From: an uncultured Sinobacteraceae bacterium
GTDB taxonomy: Bacteria; Pseudomonadota; Gammaproteobacteria; Steroidobacterales; Steroidobacteraceae
NCBI GenBank assembly: GCA_937902995.1
Contig: CALEKY010000173.1
Span: forward strand, 1-10,005
Length of the DNA stretch: 10,005 bases
Reading direction: 5' to 3'
Shown here: piece by piece, positions 1 to 6,088 of the stretch
Position numbering within the stretch: the stretch's first letter is position 1
Layout: each line of letters starts with the position of its first letter
Program-made: the position numbers and the translations under genes
Notes under the pieces: generated by a model
What the model saw: the letters and a program-made list of their open reading frames with translations, nothing else
What the model was told of the DNA's origin: nothing
Databases searched by the model: none

Positions 1-3
1 CCC

Positions 4-48
4 GTGTAAACGATGTACCTGGACCATTGTGTAAATGATGTACCTGGA
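4..48. repeat. Two 20-bp direct repeats, possible insertion-sequence end
   Basis: Positions 4-23 and 29-48 are the same 20-bp sequence (GTGTAAACGATGTACCTGGA) with one difference, at a period of 25 bp. Repeated terminal blocks of the type TGTAAA-GATGT-CC are known from IS21- and IS481-like elements, whose transposase binds several copies near each end. No transposase is seen inside the window and no inverted partner copy was found, so this is either the edge of an element lying to the left or a solitary relic end. The repeat is directly visible; the element assignment is inference. Confidence 0.45.
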
Positions 49-55
49 TTGAACC

Positions 56-95
56 GTCACGAGTCACGAGCCACGAGTCACGAGTCACGAGTCAC
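56..95. repeat. Tandem heptamer repeat GTCACGA, about 5.7 copies
   Basis: Positions 56-95 are a tandem array of the 7-bp unit GTCACGA. There are five full copies (the third, at 70-76, reads GCCACGA) and a final partial GTCAC. It ends about 70 bp before the start of the SRPBCC gene. Seven bp is not a whole helical turn and no reading frame runs through it, so it is probably a simple-sequence tract prone to copy-number change rather than a set of binding sites. Short intergenic tracts of this kind occur in xanthomonad-like genomes. Confidence 0.85.
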
Positions 96-166
96 GCCCC
101 ATTGTCGGTTTCGCCCGTGCTCGTACGTTCCTTGGGACGCGAAAGCATTTAATTGGAGACGACTGT

Positions 167-619
167 ATGGCAACCAATACTGTTCGACTGCGTCGCGTCC
201 TTCGTGCCACGCCCGACCGCGTGTACCGCGCGTTCATCGATTCGGATGCGATGGTGAAGTGGCTGCCGCCCAATGGCTTTACCGCCAAGATGCACCACGC
301 TGATGTGAGGGTCGGGGGCACATATAAGATGTCCTTCACGAACTTCACGACCGGCCAATCGCATTCGTTCGGCGGCAAGTATGTGGAGCTGAAGCCGAAC
401 GAGCTGATTCGTTACACGGATAGTTTCGACGATCCGAATCTGCCCGGCGAGATGGTGACGACAGTCGAGATCCGACCGGTCTCCGTCGGCGTGGAAGTGA
501 ACATCACACAAGAAGGCTTGCCGGACGTCATCCCGCTCGAATCCTGCTATCTCGGTTGGCAGGAGTCGTTGACGCTACTTGCGCTGCTCGTCGAAGCGGA
601 AATTCCGGATCAGGTGTAG
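167..619 (+). CDS. SRPBCC / AHSA1-like domain protein
   Basis: This 150-residue protein is a single START-like helix-grip domain of the SRPBCC superfamily, in the branch annotated as activator of Hsp90 ATPase homolog 1-like (AHSA1). The family forms a hydrophobic pocket that binds small lipophilic ligands, and the ligand here cannot be read from sequence. Visible hallmarks are the N-terminal strand and helix with RVYRAFIDSDAMVKWLPP at residues 18-35, the GGTYKMSF strand near 50-57, and the long C-terminal helix GWQESLTLLALLVEA at 130-144 that closes the pocket. The length is typical for a stand-alone member. There is no signal peptide, so it should be cytosolic. The ATG at 167 is preceded by GGAG at 155-158 with an 8-nt spacing. 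A strong hairpin follows the stop codon, so the gene probably forms its own transcription unit. Family assignment is firm; function is unknown. Confidence 0.9.
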   Translation: MATNTVRLRRVLRATPDRVYRAFIDSDAMVKWLPPNGFTAKMHHADVRVGGTYKMSFTNFTTGQSHSFGGKYVELKPNELIRYTDSFDDPNLPGEMVTTVEIRPVSVGVEVNITQEGLPDVIPLESCYLGWQESLTLLALLVEAEIPDQV

Positions 620-635
620 TAGCCAGACAATGACG

Positions 636-673
636 CGGACGCGACGGAACGATCGCCGTCGCGTCCGTTCTTC
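636..673 (+). terminator. Hairpin terminator after the SRPBCC gene
   Basis: A perfect 12-bp inverted repeat (CGGACGCGACGG at 636-647 and its complement at 656-667) encloses an 8-nt loop and is followed by TTCTTC. It starts 16 bp after the stop codon at 619. The stem is very stable, but the U tract is interrupted, so termination may be only partly intrinsic. It separates the SRPBCC gene from the reductase gene that starts at 734. Confidence 0.7.
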
Positions 674-733
674 AACGAGCTGCCCATGTGCAGTTCGTGA
701 ACGCAATCTCGACAAGAGACGAGGGCGACAACC

Positions 734-1312
734 ATGACGACAGCCGGCTCACGCGTCACGATTCACATGGCAGCCAGTCTCGATGCTTTCATTGCGCGCA
801 AGGACGGCCGCGTCGATTGGATGGAGACTTCCGACGAGTTCGTAAACGGCGAAAGCATGGATCCCGCGTATGTCGCAGCGTTCCTCGAAACGATCGACTG
901 CTACGTCATGGGATCGAAGACCTACGAAACTGCGCTCGATTTCGAAGCCAAAGGTTTCGGCTGGGCGTACGGCAACAAACCCACGTTCGTTCTCACGAAG
1001 CGCGATCTACCGAGGACGCGCGACAGCGTCGAGCTCTACTCGGGCGACCTTGCGGTGCTCATCAACGATCGGCTGCGCTCTCAATGTCGAAGTATCTGGG
1101 TCGTGGGCGGCAGTGCTCTCGCTGGTGAATGCCTGCGCCGAGGCCTCGCCGATGAAATTCGATACTCAATACTGCCCGTCCTCATCGGCGAAGGTATTTC
1201 GTTCTTCGATCGCCTCGACAAAGACGTCGCCCTGCATCTTGCCGAGGTCAAAGCTTACAAAAATGGGATCGTGGCGCTGACGTACGAGGTGCGTACGCGA
1301 GGCGGATGTTAA
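734..1312 (+). CDS. Dihydrofolate reductase family protein (RibD C-terminal domain)
   Basis: This 192-residue protein has the fold of the RibD C-terminal/dihydrofolate-reductase superfamily, a probable NADPH-dependent reductase of unknown substrate like the B. subtilis YyaP/YwjB group. Motifs seen are the first strand and loop HMAASLDAFIAR (11-22), GSKTYE (60-65) at the start of a nucleotide-facing helix, WVVGGSALAGECLRRGLADE (122-141) with the glycine pair that contacts the cofactor phosphates, and ILPVLIGEGISFF (146-158), typical of this family. It is not a canonical folate-pathway FolA, and there is no deaminase domain, so it is not RibD itself. The ATG at 734 has GAGGG at 721-725. Its stop codon is only 6 bp from that of the convergent membrane-protein gene. 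SRPBCC and DHFR-like genes often occur together in accessory regions, but the hairpin between them suggests separate transcription. Confidence 0.9.
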   Translation: MTTAGSRVTIHMAASLDAFIARKDGRVDWMETSDEFVNGESMDPAYVAAFLETIDCYVMGSKTYETALDFEAKGFGWAYGNKPTFVLTKRDLPRTRDSVELYSGDLAVLINDRLRSQCRSIWVVGGSALAGECLRRGLADEIRYSILPVLIGEGISFFDRLDKDVALHLAEVKAYKNGIVALTYEVRTRGGC

Positions 1313-1318
1313 TGGACG

Positions 1319-2041
1319 TTACGGAAGAGCACCCACGAGCCAGCCAGCGAGATCTTGCCAGGCATCGGTCATGCTCATAGCGCGGCGAGCGGGCACGGAA
1401 GCGACGATGATGAGCGCGCCGGCGAGGTCGATTGGGTGGATGCGCTTGTAGACGAGAAGGTCCCGCAACGGGCTCATGAGCACCAATGCAGCGAGTACGG
1501 CGAGCATCACCAGGGGCTGACTTGCTGCGAAGGGCAAACGCACGATCATCGGCCACGCAAAGCCGCCGATCGTTGCCAAGAGCATGAAGCGTTTGTGGAG
1601 CTCGCGTCGTCGGCGAAGCATGATGCCCGCCGCGACGAAACCAGCGAACAACAGAATGTCGCCGACGGGGACGATCATGAAAGCAAGCGGATTGGGGGCG
1701 CCGGGATTGTGACCATTGCGGGCCGCTTCGATCGCGCTGTACATGCCGACGACGGTGATGAGCAGCGCGAGAGCGCAAGCCGTAAGACCGACCTTTCGAT
1801 GCAGCGCCACACGACCGCTGGCCATCAGACCCGCTTGAATCGTGAACAGAACGATCCAGCCTGTGAAAAGGGGCGCGTGGATTTGAATATGCATGCGCAA
1901 CGGAGGCAGATCCGTCAGCGCTCGCCAAAAGTATCTGTCTCCGAACGACGCAAAGAGCAGGGCGATGAGAAGTAGCCCCATGCTCAGGTAGAAATGACGA
2001 GGGTGATCCCGGACAATCGGTGCAGCGACGGCGTCGGACAT
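1319..2041 (-). CDS. Seven-helix integral membrane protein, unknown function
   Basis: The gene encodes 240 residues, mostly hydrophobic. Likely membrane helices lie near residues 18-34, 53-73, 83-103, 118-141, 151-168, 174-192 and 204-219. Histidines occur in or near the second and third helices (H51, H55, H81) in the pattern HIQIHAPLFTGW...GRVALHRKVG, with further ones at H149 and H202. Such paired histidines recall haem- or metal-binding membrane families such as the cytochrome b561-like and DUF2306-type proteins, but I cannot assign a family with confidence. The start at 2041 is chosen over an in-frame upstream codon at 2089 because GGGAG (plus-strand CTCCC at 2050-2054) lies 8 nt before it and the extra N-terminus is not conserved-looking. 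The gene is divergent from the propeller gene (122 bp apart) and convergent with the reductase gene. Confidence 0.8.
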   Translation of the reverse strand: MSDAVAAPIVRDHPRHFYLSMGLLLIALLFASFGDRYFWRALTDLPPLRMHIQIHAPLFTGWIVLFTIQAGLMASGRVALHRKVGLTACALALLITVVGMYSAIEAARNGHNPGAPNPLAFMIVPVGDILLFAGFVAAGIMLRRRRELHKRFMLLATIGGFAWPMIVRLPFAASQPLVMLAVLAALVLMSPLRDLLVYKRIHPIDLAGALIIVASVPARRAMSMTDAWQDLAGWLVGALP

Positions 2042-2163
2042 GCAGGCGGCTCCCGAGTGAACAGACCTGCAACCAGTGCGTCGCGCCAAGTCAACTGAGA
2101 AGCACGGAACCGCTACGTCACGGTACGTACGCCGGAAACATCAAGGACTTGCTAGGTCGCGCA

Positions 2164-4143
2164 ATGATGGATGGTGCCGAGCAAACGCCCACTGCCGCTG
2201 AGGTTCGTGAGCAGCTCGCCAGGATTCTAGCGAGCGAGAGCTTTCGTAACGCCCAACGCTCGAGCGCGCTCCTGCGCTATCTGGTCGAGCAAACGCTCGC
2301 CGGCCGCGCCGACTCGATCAAGGAATACACGCTGGGAGTGGATGTTCTCGGCCGTAGCGCAGCCTTCGATCCCCGGACGGATCCGATCGCGCGTGTCGAG
2401 GCATCGCGGCTACGCAGCCGTCTAGAAGCCTACTATGGCTCGGAGGGAGCAACCGATCGCATCCTGGTGAGCTTGCCTCGCGGTGGATACGTGCCCAAGT
2501 TCCAGGAACGGAAACGGCTGGAGCCCGTTGCGAAATCAGTACGCAGCTTTCCGTACGCGTTGGTGATTCTGTTTGCGGTCGTACTCGTGTCGGCAGTGCT
2601 TGCCGCCGTGCGTGTACTGGACAAGCCCGCCGAAGCGCCGCGACACGTCTACCACCTCGACTTTCAGATGCCGGGCACGACCGGTGCGCGCGGGCCCTTC
2701 ATATCGCCCGACGGAAATTGGGTGGGATTTTGGGCAGAGGGAAAACTGCGCAAGACGCTCATCGACGGTCAGGGGTCGCCGGTCAGTTTGTGCGACGCCA
2801 ACGACCTGCTCGGCGCATGGTGGAGCGACGACGATCACATCATCGCGGCGCTGGATGCCTCCGGCGTGCTATGGCGGATTACCGCCGAAGGCGGCGAGCG
2901 CACGGCGGCACTCGATTTACGCGCGGAGCAAGTCAACGCCCGCTGGCCGCAGGTGATCGGCGACAATCTCATATACACAACATTTGGCGGTGGTGCGTCT
3001 GATGTCGAGTTGTTCAATCTGAAAACTCGCAAGCGCTCGACGCTCGTACGGAATGCAACGTATGGGCGCTATCTCCCGAACAACTCATTGGCCTATCTCA
3101 GCCGCGGAACGATCTTCGTCGCTCCGATCGATCTCGCTGCGGGCAAGCTGCTTGGGACGCCAGTTGCTGCATTGAAGGATGTTTCATGGTCTGCGCAGTT
3201 CGGTTATGCGCAGTTTGCATTCGCACGCAACGGCACGCTCGTCTATCGACGCGCCGCGAGCAATCGACGCACGCTTGCTTGGCTGGAACGTGAGAGCGCT
3301 CCCATCCGGTTGAGCGTAGACGCAGGTGAATATGTCTGGCCCCGGCTCGCGCCTGATGCTCAACGGATTCTCTACGTGGCGCAGGAAGCAGAGCATCACA
3401 GCGTGTGGTTGCACGACTTGCGCACCGCCCGGACTTCACGGCTCACACCAGGGGATGCGACGTACGCCTGGCCGACATGGTTTCCCGATGGGGCTTCGGC
3501 GCTGATCGAGAACAACGACGGCAAACTCTTTCGTATTCGAGTCAGCGTTCAGGCGGCACAGGAAATTCAAGGCGATGTACCGCCGGGCGCACCTTGGTCG
3601 ATCTCACCGGACGGTCGAATCCTTGCCTTCCATGGACCGACTCAAGAGAAGGGCTTCGATGTGTGGCTCGCGCCGATCGCTGACGACGGCGGCACGTTGC
3701 GGATCGAAACGCCCGAAGCGTTTCGCGGCACGAAAGCGTATGAGGTCTATCCGGCATTCTCACCCGACGGGAAGTGGCTGGCGTACGCATCCAACGAATC
3801 GGGTGTCTGGCAGGTGTACGTGAGCGCCTTTCCCGATACGGGCATGGTCGTGCAAGTATCGGACAGGGGCGGGCGCATTCCGGTTTGGAGCCGCGACAAA
3901 CAGCGACTCTTCTACCGAACTGACGACCAACGGCTCATGGTTGTCGACTATCGAGTCGAGCGGGGAGCCATTCGATTCTCCGCTCCGACACCATGGACCT
4001 CGGTGCAACTCGCCGATACGGGTGTGCTCGCAAATTTCGACGTCAGTCCTGACGGAGAGCGGGTTCTTGCGCTGATCCCCGCCGATGCGGAGAGCTCGTC
4101 CGCTCAAGCCAACGCGCTTTCGATGGTCACGAATTTCTTTTGA
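2164..4143 (+). CDS. Membrane-anchored TolB/PD40-like propeller protein with N-terminal putative regulatory domain
   Basis: The gene encodes 659 residues in three parts. Residues about 12-113 form a compact domain with the conserved run EYTLGVDVLGRS...FDPRTDPIARVEASRLRSRLEAYY and a closing LPRGGYVPKF. The same domain heads many acidobacterial and gammaproteobacterial proteins that carry TPR, cyclase or propeller modules, and is probably a DNA- or partner-binding domain. Residues about 129-149 are a single transmembrane helix. The rest is a beta-propeller with PD40/TolB-like repeats, seen as SPDG at 481-484, 533-536 and 628-631 plus weaker copies (FISPDG near 179). The layout is cytoplasmic domain, helix, periplasmic propeller, as in CadC-like one-component regulators, so a signal-sensing role is inferred. 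The ATG at 2164 (or 2167) is preferred because an in-frame start at 2020 would add 48 low-quality residues and overlap the divergent gene. The ribosome site is weak (AGG at 2154-2156). Confidence 0.85.
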   Translation: MMDGAEQTPTAAEVREQLARILASESFRNAQRSSALLRYLVEQTLAGRADSIKEYTLGVDVLGRSAAFDPRTDPIARVEASRLRSRLEAYYGSEGATDRILVSLPRGGYVPKFQERKRLEPVAKSVRSFPYALVILFAVVLVSAVLAAVRVLDKPAEAPRHVYHLDFQMPGTTGARGPFISPDGNWVGFWAEGKLRKTLIDGQGSPVSLCDANDLLGAWWSDDDHIIAALDASGVLWRITAEGGERTAALDLRAEQVNARWPQVIGDNLIYTTFGGGASDVELFNLKTRKRSTLVRNATYGRYLPNNSLAYLSRGTIFVAPIDLAAGKLLGTPVAALKDVSWSAQFGYAQFAFARNGTLVYRRAASNRRTLAWLERESAPIRLSVDAGEYVWPRLAPDAQRILYVAQEAEHHSVWLHDLRTARTSRLTPGDATYAWPTWFPDGASALIENNDGKLFRIRVSVQAAQEIQGDVPPGAPWSISPDGRILAFHGPTQEKGFDVWLAPIADDGGTLRIETPEAFRGTKAYEVYPAFSPDGKWLAYASNESGVWQVYVSAFPDTGMVVQVSDRGGRIPVWSRDKQRLFYRTDDQRLMVVDYRVERGAIRFSAPTPWTSVQLADTGVLANFDVSPDGERVLALIPADAESSSAQANALSMVTNFF

Positions 4144-4467
4144 GCGACGAGAGCCCGATCCAGGAAAGCCCGCTCGAATACGAATGGGGACATGGTCGCA
4201 TGCTTCGCGACGGGAGCTTGTCCGCCCGTTCCAATTGCATAGTTGAGGCAGCGCAATAAGACGGGTGACGCAATCAGGCTTTCGGTAGAGACAGCCACGT
4301 TGGAGCATGTGCTCGATGATCCGGCTATGGCAGAGGCGTTCAGGGCGGTGGCTGGTAACGCGTGGCTTGTTAGTTGAAAGCGTTACATAGCGACTCGTGT
4401 CGCAGAGCCACCCCCAGGCACATAACCAATCTTGGGGACCCACTTCCCCCGACACGCTGGTCTGGGC
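4144..4467. other. Gene-poor stretch between the propeller gene and the DUF2975 operon
   Basis: I see no intact gene here. A plus-strand open frame from about 4243 to the TGA at 4375-4377 contains LEHVLDDPAMAEAFRAVAGN (codons from 4300). This loosely resembles the start of group II intron reverse transcriptases, but it stops where the conserved KGAAGVDG motif should follow. A 64-codon minus-strand frame at 4104-4298 overlaps the propeller gene and looks like a shadow. A short inverted repeat, GCGAC-TCGT-GTCGC, lies at about 4388-4401 and has no T tract. The stretch may be decayed mobile DNA. Confidence 0.4.
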
Positions 4468-4496
4468 TTGCTATCTGCAGAATGGATAGTTATTAT
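4468..4496 (+). promoter_or_regulatory. Sigma70-type promoter of the DUF2975/HTH operon
   Basis: TTGCTA at 4468-4473 (4 of 6 matches to TTGACA) and TATTAT at 4491-4496 (5 of 6 matches to TATAAT) are separated by exactly 17 bp. Transcription would start near 4503, which rules out the in-frame ATG at 4482 and leaves a leader of about 27 nt before the ATG at 4530. The -10 box overlaps a perfect inverted repeat, consistent with repression at this promoter. Confidence 0.7.
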
Positions 4497-4509
4497 CGTA
4501 AGACGATAA
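4493..4509. promoter_or_regulatory. Perfect inverted repeat, candidate autoregulatory operator
   Basis: TTATCGT-AAG-ACGATAA is a perfect 7-bp inverted repeat with a 3-bp spacer. It overlaps the last four bases of the -10 hexamer and the predicted transcription start. A dimer of the small Cro/CI-type regulator encoded at 5052 could bind here and block RNA polymerase. The repeat and its position are seen; the identity of the binding protein is inference. Confidence 0.65.
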
Positions 4510-4529
4510 ATAATATCTGTGAGGGGCTT

Positions 4530-5042
4530 ATGGTCAGGCTGGCCAAGGGTCTGAGGTTTGCGGCCTTGCTCGCGGCAATCGCGGGCATAGTCCTGGCATT
4601 TGTCGCAGTGGCCGTTTCCGAGTCGCCGGACGCGGCGGGCGCGCTCAAGATTTCCATCGAAGACGAAAGCGCACTCGATTTGCCTTTGCCGTTGCGCCTG
4701 ATCGTGACGGTGACGCCCGCGCTGACATTCGCTTATGCGATGTGGCAGCTCGCGAAGCTGCTCAAGCTCGCCGCAGCAGGCGAGGTGTTCAGTGCGCCTG
4801 CTGGGACTTACTTGCGAAGATTCGGCGTGTGGCTGCTCGTCACCACGGTGCTGCAGGTGGCGCTGAGTTTCGTCGTGAAGGGACTTTATTACTGGCTTAC
4901 CGGTGCCGAGCACGGAGAGCTCAATTTCGTTCTGCACTCGAGCAATCTTTGGAATCTGTTCATCAGTTTGCTGTTCATGCTCGTGGCTCGAGTGCTCGCG
5001 GACGCGTACGCGATCGCGGAAGAAAACAAGCAGATCGTCTAG
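4530..5042 (+). CDS. DUF2975 family membrane protein
   Basis: This 170-residue protein has four predicted membrane helices, near residues 9-29, 55-75, 97-120 and 141-160. It matches the DUF2975 family (YoaS-like in B. subtilis), whose members are encoded next to a small Cro/CI-type regulator, as here. Family-typical elements are the GEVFSAPAGTYLRRFGVWLL stretch after the second helix (84-103) and the polar C-terminus AYAIAEENKQIV (159-170). The molecular function of the family is unknown, and a role in modulating the partner regulator from the membrane is plausible. The ATG at 4530 is preferred because GAGGGG at 4521-4526 lies just before it and the predicted transcript begins near 4503, downstream of the alternative in-frame ATG at 4482. 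The regulator gene starts 9 bp after the stop, and its ribosome site overlaps this stop codon, so the two are probably cotranscribed and may be translationally coupled. Confidence 0.88.
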   Translation: MVRLAKGLRFAALLAAIAGIVLAFVAVAVSESPDAAGALKISIEDESALDLPLPLRLIVTVTPALTFAYAMWQLAKLLKLAAAGEVFSAPAGTYLRRFGVWLLVTTVLQVALSFVVKGLYYWLTGAEHGELNFVLHSSNLWNLFISLLFMLVARVLADAYAIAEENKQIV

Positions 5043-5051
5043 GAGCGTCGC

Positions 5052-5306
5052 ATGCCCATCGTCGTGCGTCTGGATGTGATGCTTGCGTTGCGCAAGGTTC
5101 GCTCGAAGGATCTGGCTGCGTATGTCGGGATCACTGAAGCGAATCTGTCGTTGCTCAAGTCCGGAAAGGTGAAGGGCGTGCGGTTCGATACGCTCGAGCG
5201 CATCTGCGAGTACCTGCATTGCCAGCCTGGCGATCTGCTCGAATACGTTCCTGCAACGGAAAAGATAGAGACGTCCGCCGATGCGAGGGAACGCACGACC
5301 ACATGA
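5052..5306 (+). CDS. Small Cro/CI-type HTH transcriptional regulator (YozG-like)
   Basis: This 84-residue protein is essentially one helix-turn-helix domain of the Cro/C1 (XRE) family, in the short YozG-like group that accompanies DUF2975 proteins. Residues 18-38 (SKDLAAYVGITEANLSLLKSG) carry the HTH, and the following VRFDTLERICEYLHCQPGDLLEYV (43-66) is the conserved helix set that ends the domain. The last 18 residues are polar and probably disordered. The ATG at 5052 follows AGGAG at 5041-5045 with a 6-nt spacing, overlapping the upstream stop codon. The protein most likely binds as a dimer, with the palindrome at 4493-4509 over the operon promoter as the leading candidate target. Family assignment is firm; the regulon beyond its own operon is unknown. 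Confidence 0.92.
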   Translation: MPIVVRLDVMLALRKVRSKDLAAYVGITEANLSLLKSGKVKGVRFDTLERICEYLHCQPGDLLEYVPATEKIETSADARERTTT

Positions 5307-5345
5307 GAAGCGATATGTCGTTCCTGAGTGAGGTAGGGACAGCGT

Positions 5346-5711
5346 TTGAGGGCTCGCGCCTTGGACACAAAGAGTAATTCCGTCGAAGACGATCGTTCGG
5401 GGCTGGGGCCCGGAGCCGTATGCCTCTGCGCGGTTGCGCTCTTATTGGCTTGGTGCGAGCAGCGAAGCGACATCTTCGTCGGGCAGATGAGCCTGAAGAT
5501 CGTTCACGACGCTCCAATGGGCGAGCGCTTCGATCTGGCGCGCGACATTGTCTTGCGCGTCGGCCGAGCGGGCACCGACATTGCCCAGGCCTTGAGCGCA
5601 CCGATGGGGCAGACGAGCAAGAACGATGTTTCGTCGCAGGGTCCGCACGCGTTCGTCGAGCGTACCGAGACAGAGCGTGAAGTGAGCTTGACGATCGAGC
5701 TCAACTTCTAG
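5346..5711 (+). CDS. Hypothetical small protein with TTG start
   Basis: A 121-codon frame begins with TTG at 5346, preceded by AGGGA at 5335-5339 with a 6-nt spacing, 39 bp after the HTH gene stop. Its codons mostly end in G or C, more so than those of competing minus-strand frames over the same DNA. Residues about 22-38 (GPGAVCLCAVALLLAWC) are hydrophobic and could be a membrane anchor, although the preceding residues are not clearly positive as in a signal peptide. The C-terminal part alternates an amphipathic helix (RFDLARDIVLRVGRAGTDIAQAL) and a final strand (EREVSLTIELNF), which looks protein-like. I recognise no family. It may be the third gene of the operon, or a spurious frame; the TTG start lowers confidence. 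Confidence 0.35.
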   Translation: MRARALDTKSNSVEDDRSGLGPGAVCLCAVALLLAWCEQRSDIFVGQMSLKIVHDAPMGERFDLARDIVLRVGRAGTDIAQALSAPMGQTSKNDVSSQGPHAFVERTETEREVSLTIELNF

Positions 5712-5818
5712 CGCACGCTCAGCGAGTCGAGCGGATCGGACAGAGAAGCCCGATTCGAACTGCCTGGGTGAATCCAATAAGCGCCACGACGCCAATCGAG
5801 GCGAGCGCATCCTTTTGG

Positions 5819-5836
5819 CGCGAGCTCGCGAGTTTT
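5819..5836 (+). terminator. Weak hairpin followed by T run, possible terminator
   Basis: CGCGAGCTCGCG at 5819-5830 is a perfect 12-bp palindrome that can fold only into a 4-bp stem with a 4-nt loop, followed by AGTTTT. It lies between the plus-strand operon ending at 5711 and the 3' end of the minus-strand tRNA-Asn gene, where convergent transcripts would need to stop. The stem is short, so this is a weak call. Confidence 0.2.
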
Positions 5837-5856
5837 CGATGTTCGTGCGCGGAAGG

Positions 5857-5931
5857 TGGCTCCCCGGGCCGGATTCGAACCAGCGACCAACGGATTAACA
5901 GTCCGTCGCTCTACCACTGAGCTACCGGGGA
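5857..5931 (-). tRNA. tRNA-Asn (anticodon GTT)
   Basis: Read on the minus strand, this folds into a complete 75-nt cloverleaf including an encoded CCA. The acceptor stem is TCCCCGG paired with CCGGGGA, the discriminator is G and CCA lies at 5857-5859. The D arm is GCTC-AGTGGTA-GAGC. The anticodon arm is ACGGA-CTGTTAA-TCCGT with anticodon GTT (plus-strand AAC at 5897-5899), which reads asparagine codons. The T arm is GCTGG-TTCGAAT-CCGGC. All stems pair fully. A promoter lies about 30 bp upstream, so it is probably transcribed alone. Confidence 0.97.
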
Positions 5932-5959
5932 ACAGGCGGGAGCTTCGCGAAGGCGCGCG

Positions 5960-5989
5960 ATTTTGCGGAAACGGCTCCGGCAGTGTCAA
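5960..5989 (-). promoter_or_regulatory. Promoter of tRNA-Asn
   Basis: On the minus strand a perfect TTGACA (plus-strand TGTCAA at 5984-5989) is followed after 18 bp by CAAAAT (plus-strand 5960-5965; 4 of 6 matches). The bases after the -10 box are CGCGCGCC, a GC-rich discriminator typical of stable-RNA promoters under stringent control. The tRNA 5' end lies about 20 nt beyond the expected start, after a CTTCGCGAAG palindrome (5943-5952). Confidence 0.6.
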
Positions 5990-6088
5990 GGAACGCGAGG
6001 TCGCTTTCCGGATTCGAGCGCTTTTGGGCGGAGCTAGGTTTCTCGTCCATGAGGCGCAAGCGGCGAAACCGCGGTGGCGGTTCGCTTT

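Noticed and set aside
1355..1975. 206-codon plus-strand frame opposite the membrane-protein gene
   Set aside because: Charged, Gln/His/Arg-rich shadow of a hydrophobic protein on the other strand; no ribosome site or motif.
4482..4529. Upstream in-frame ATG for the DUF2975 gene
   Set aside because: It lies upstream of the predicted transcription start, overlaps the operator and would add a polar tail before the first membrane helix. The ATG at 4530 has its own ribosome site.
5303..5377. 24-codon frame whose ATG overlaps the HTH gene stop (ATGA)
   Set aside because: The overlap is suggestive of coupling, but the frame is too short and without features. It overlaps the better-supported TTG-start frame.
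5748..5765. T-arm-like sequence (GATTCGAACTGCC) near the tRNA-Asn gene
   Set aside because: Only the TTCGAA core matches. The flanking bases do not pair as a T stem, and no acceptor, D or anticodon arm is present, so it is not a tRNA or a clear attachment-site duplicate.
5442..5810. 122-codon minus-strand frame competing with the TTG-start gene
   Set aside because: Lower third-position GC than the plus-strand frame and no ribosome site. Kept in mind as the alternative reading of this stretch.
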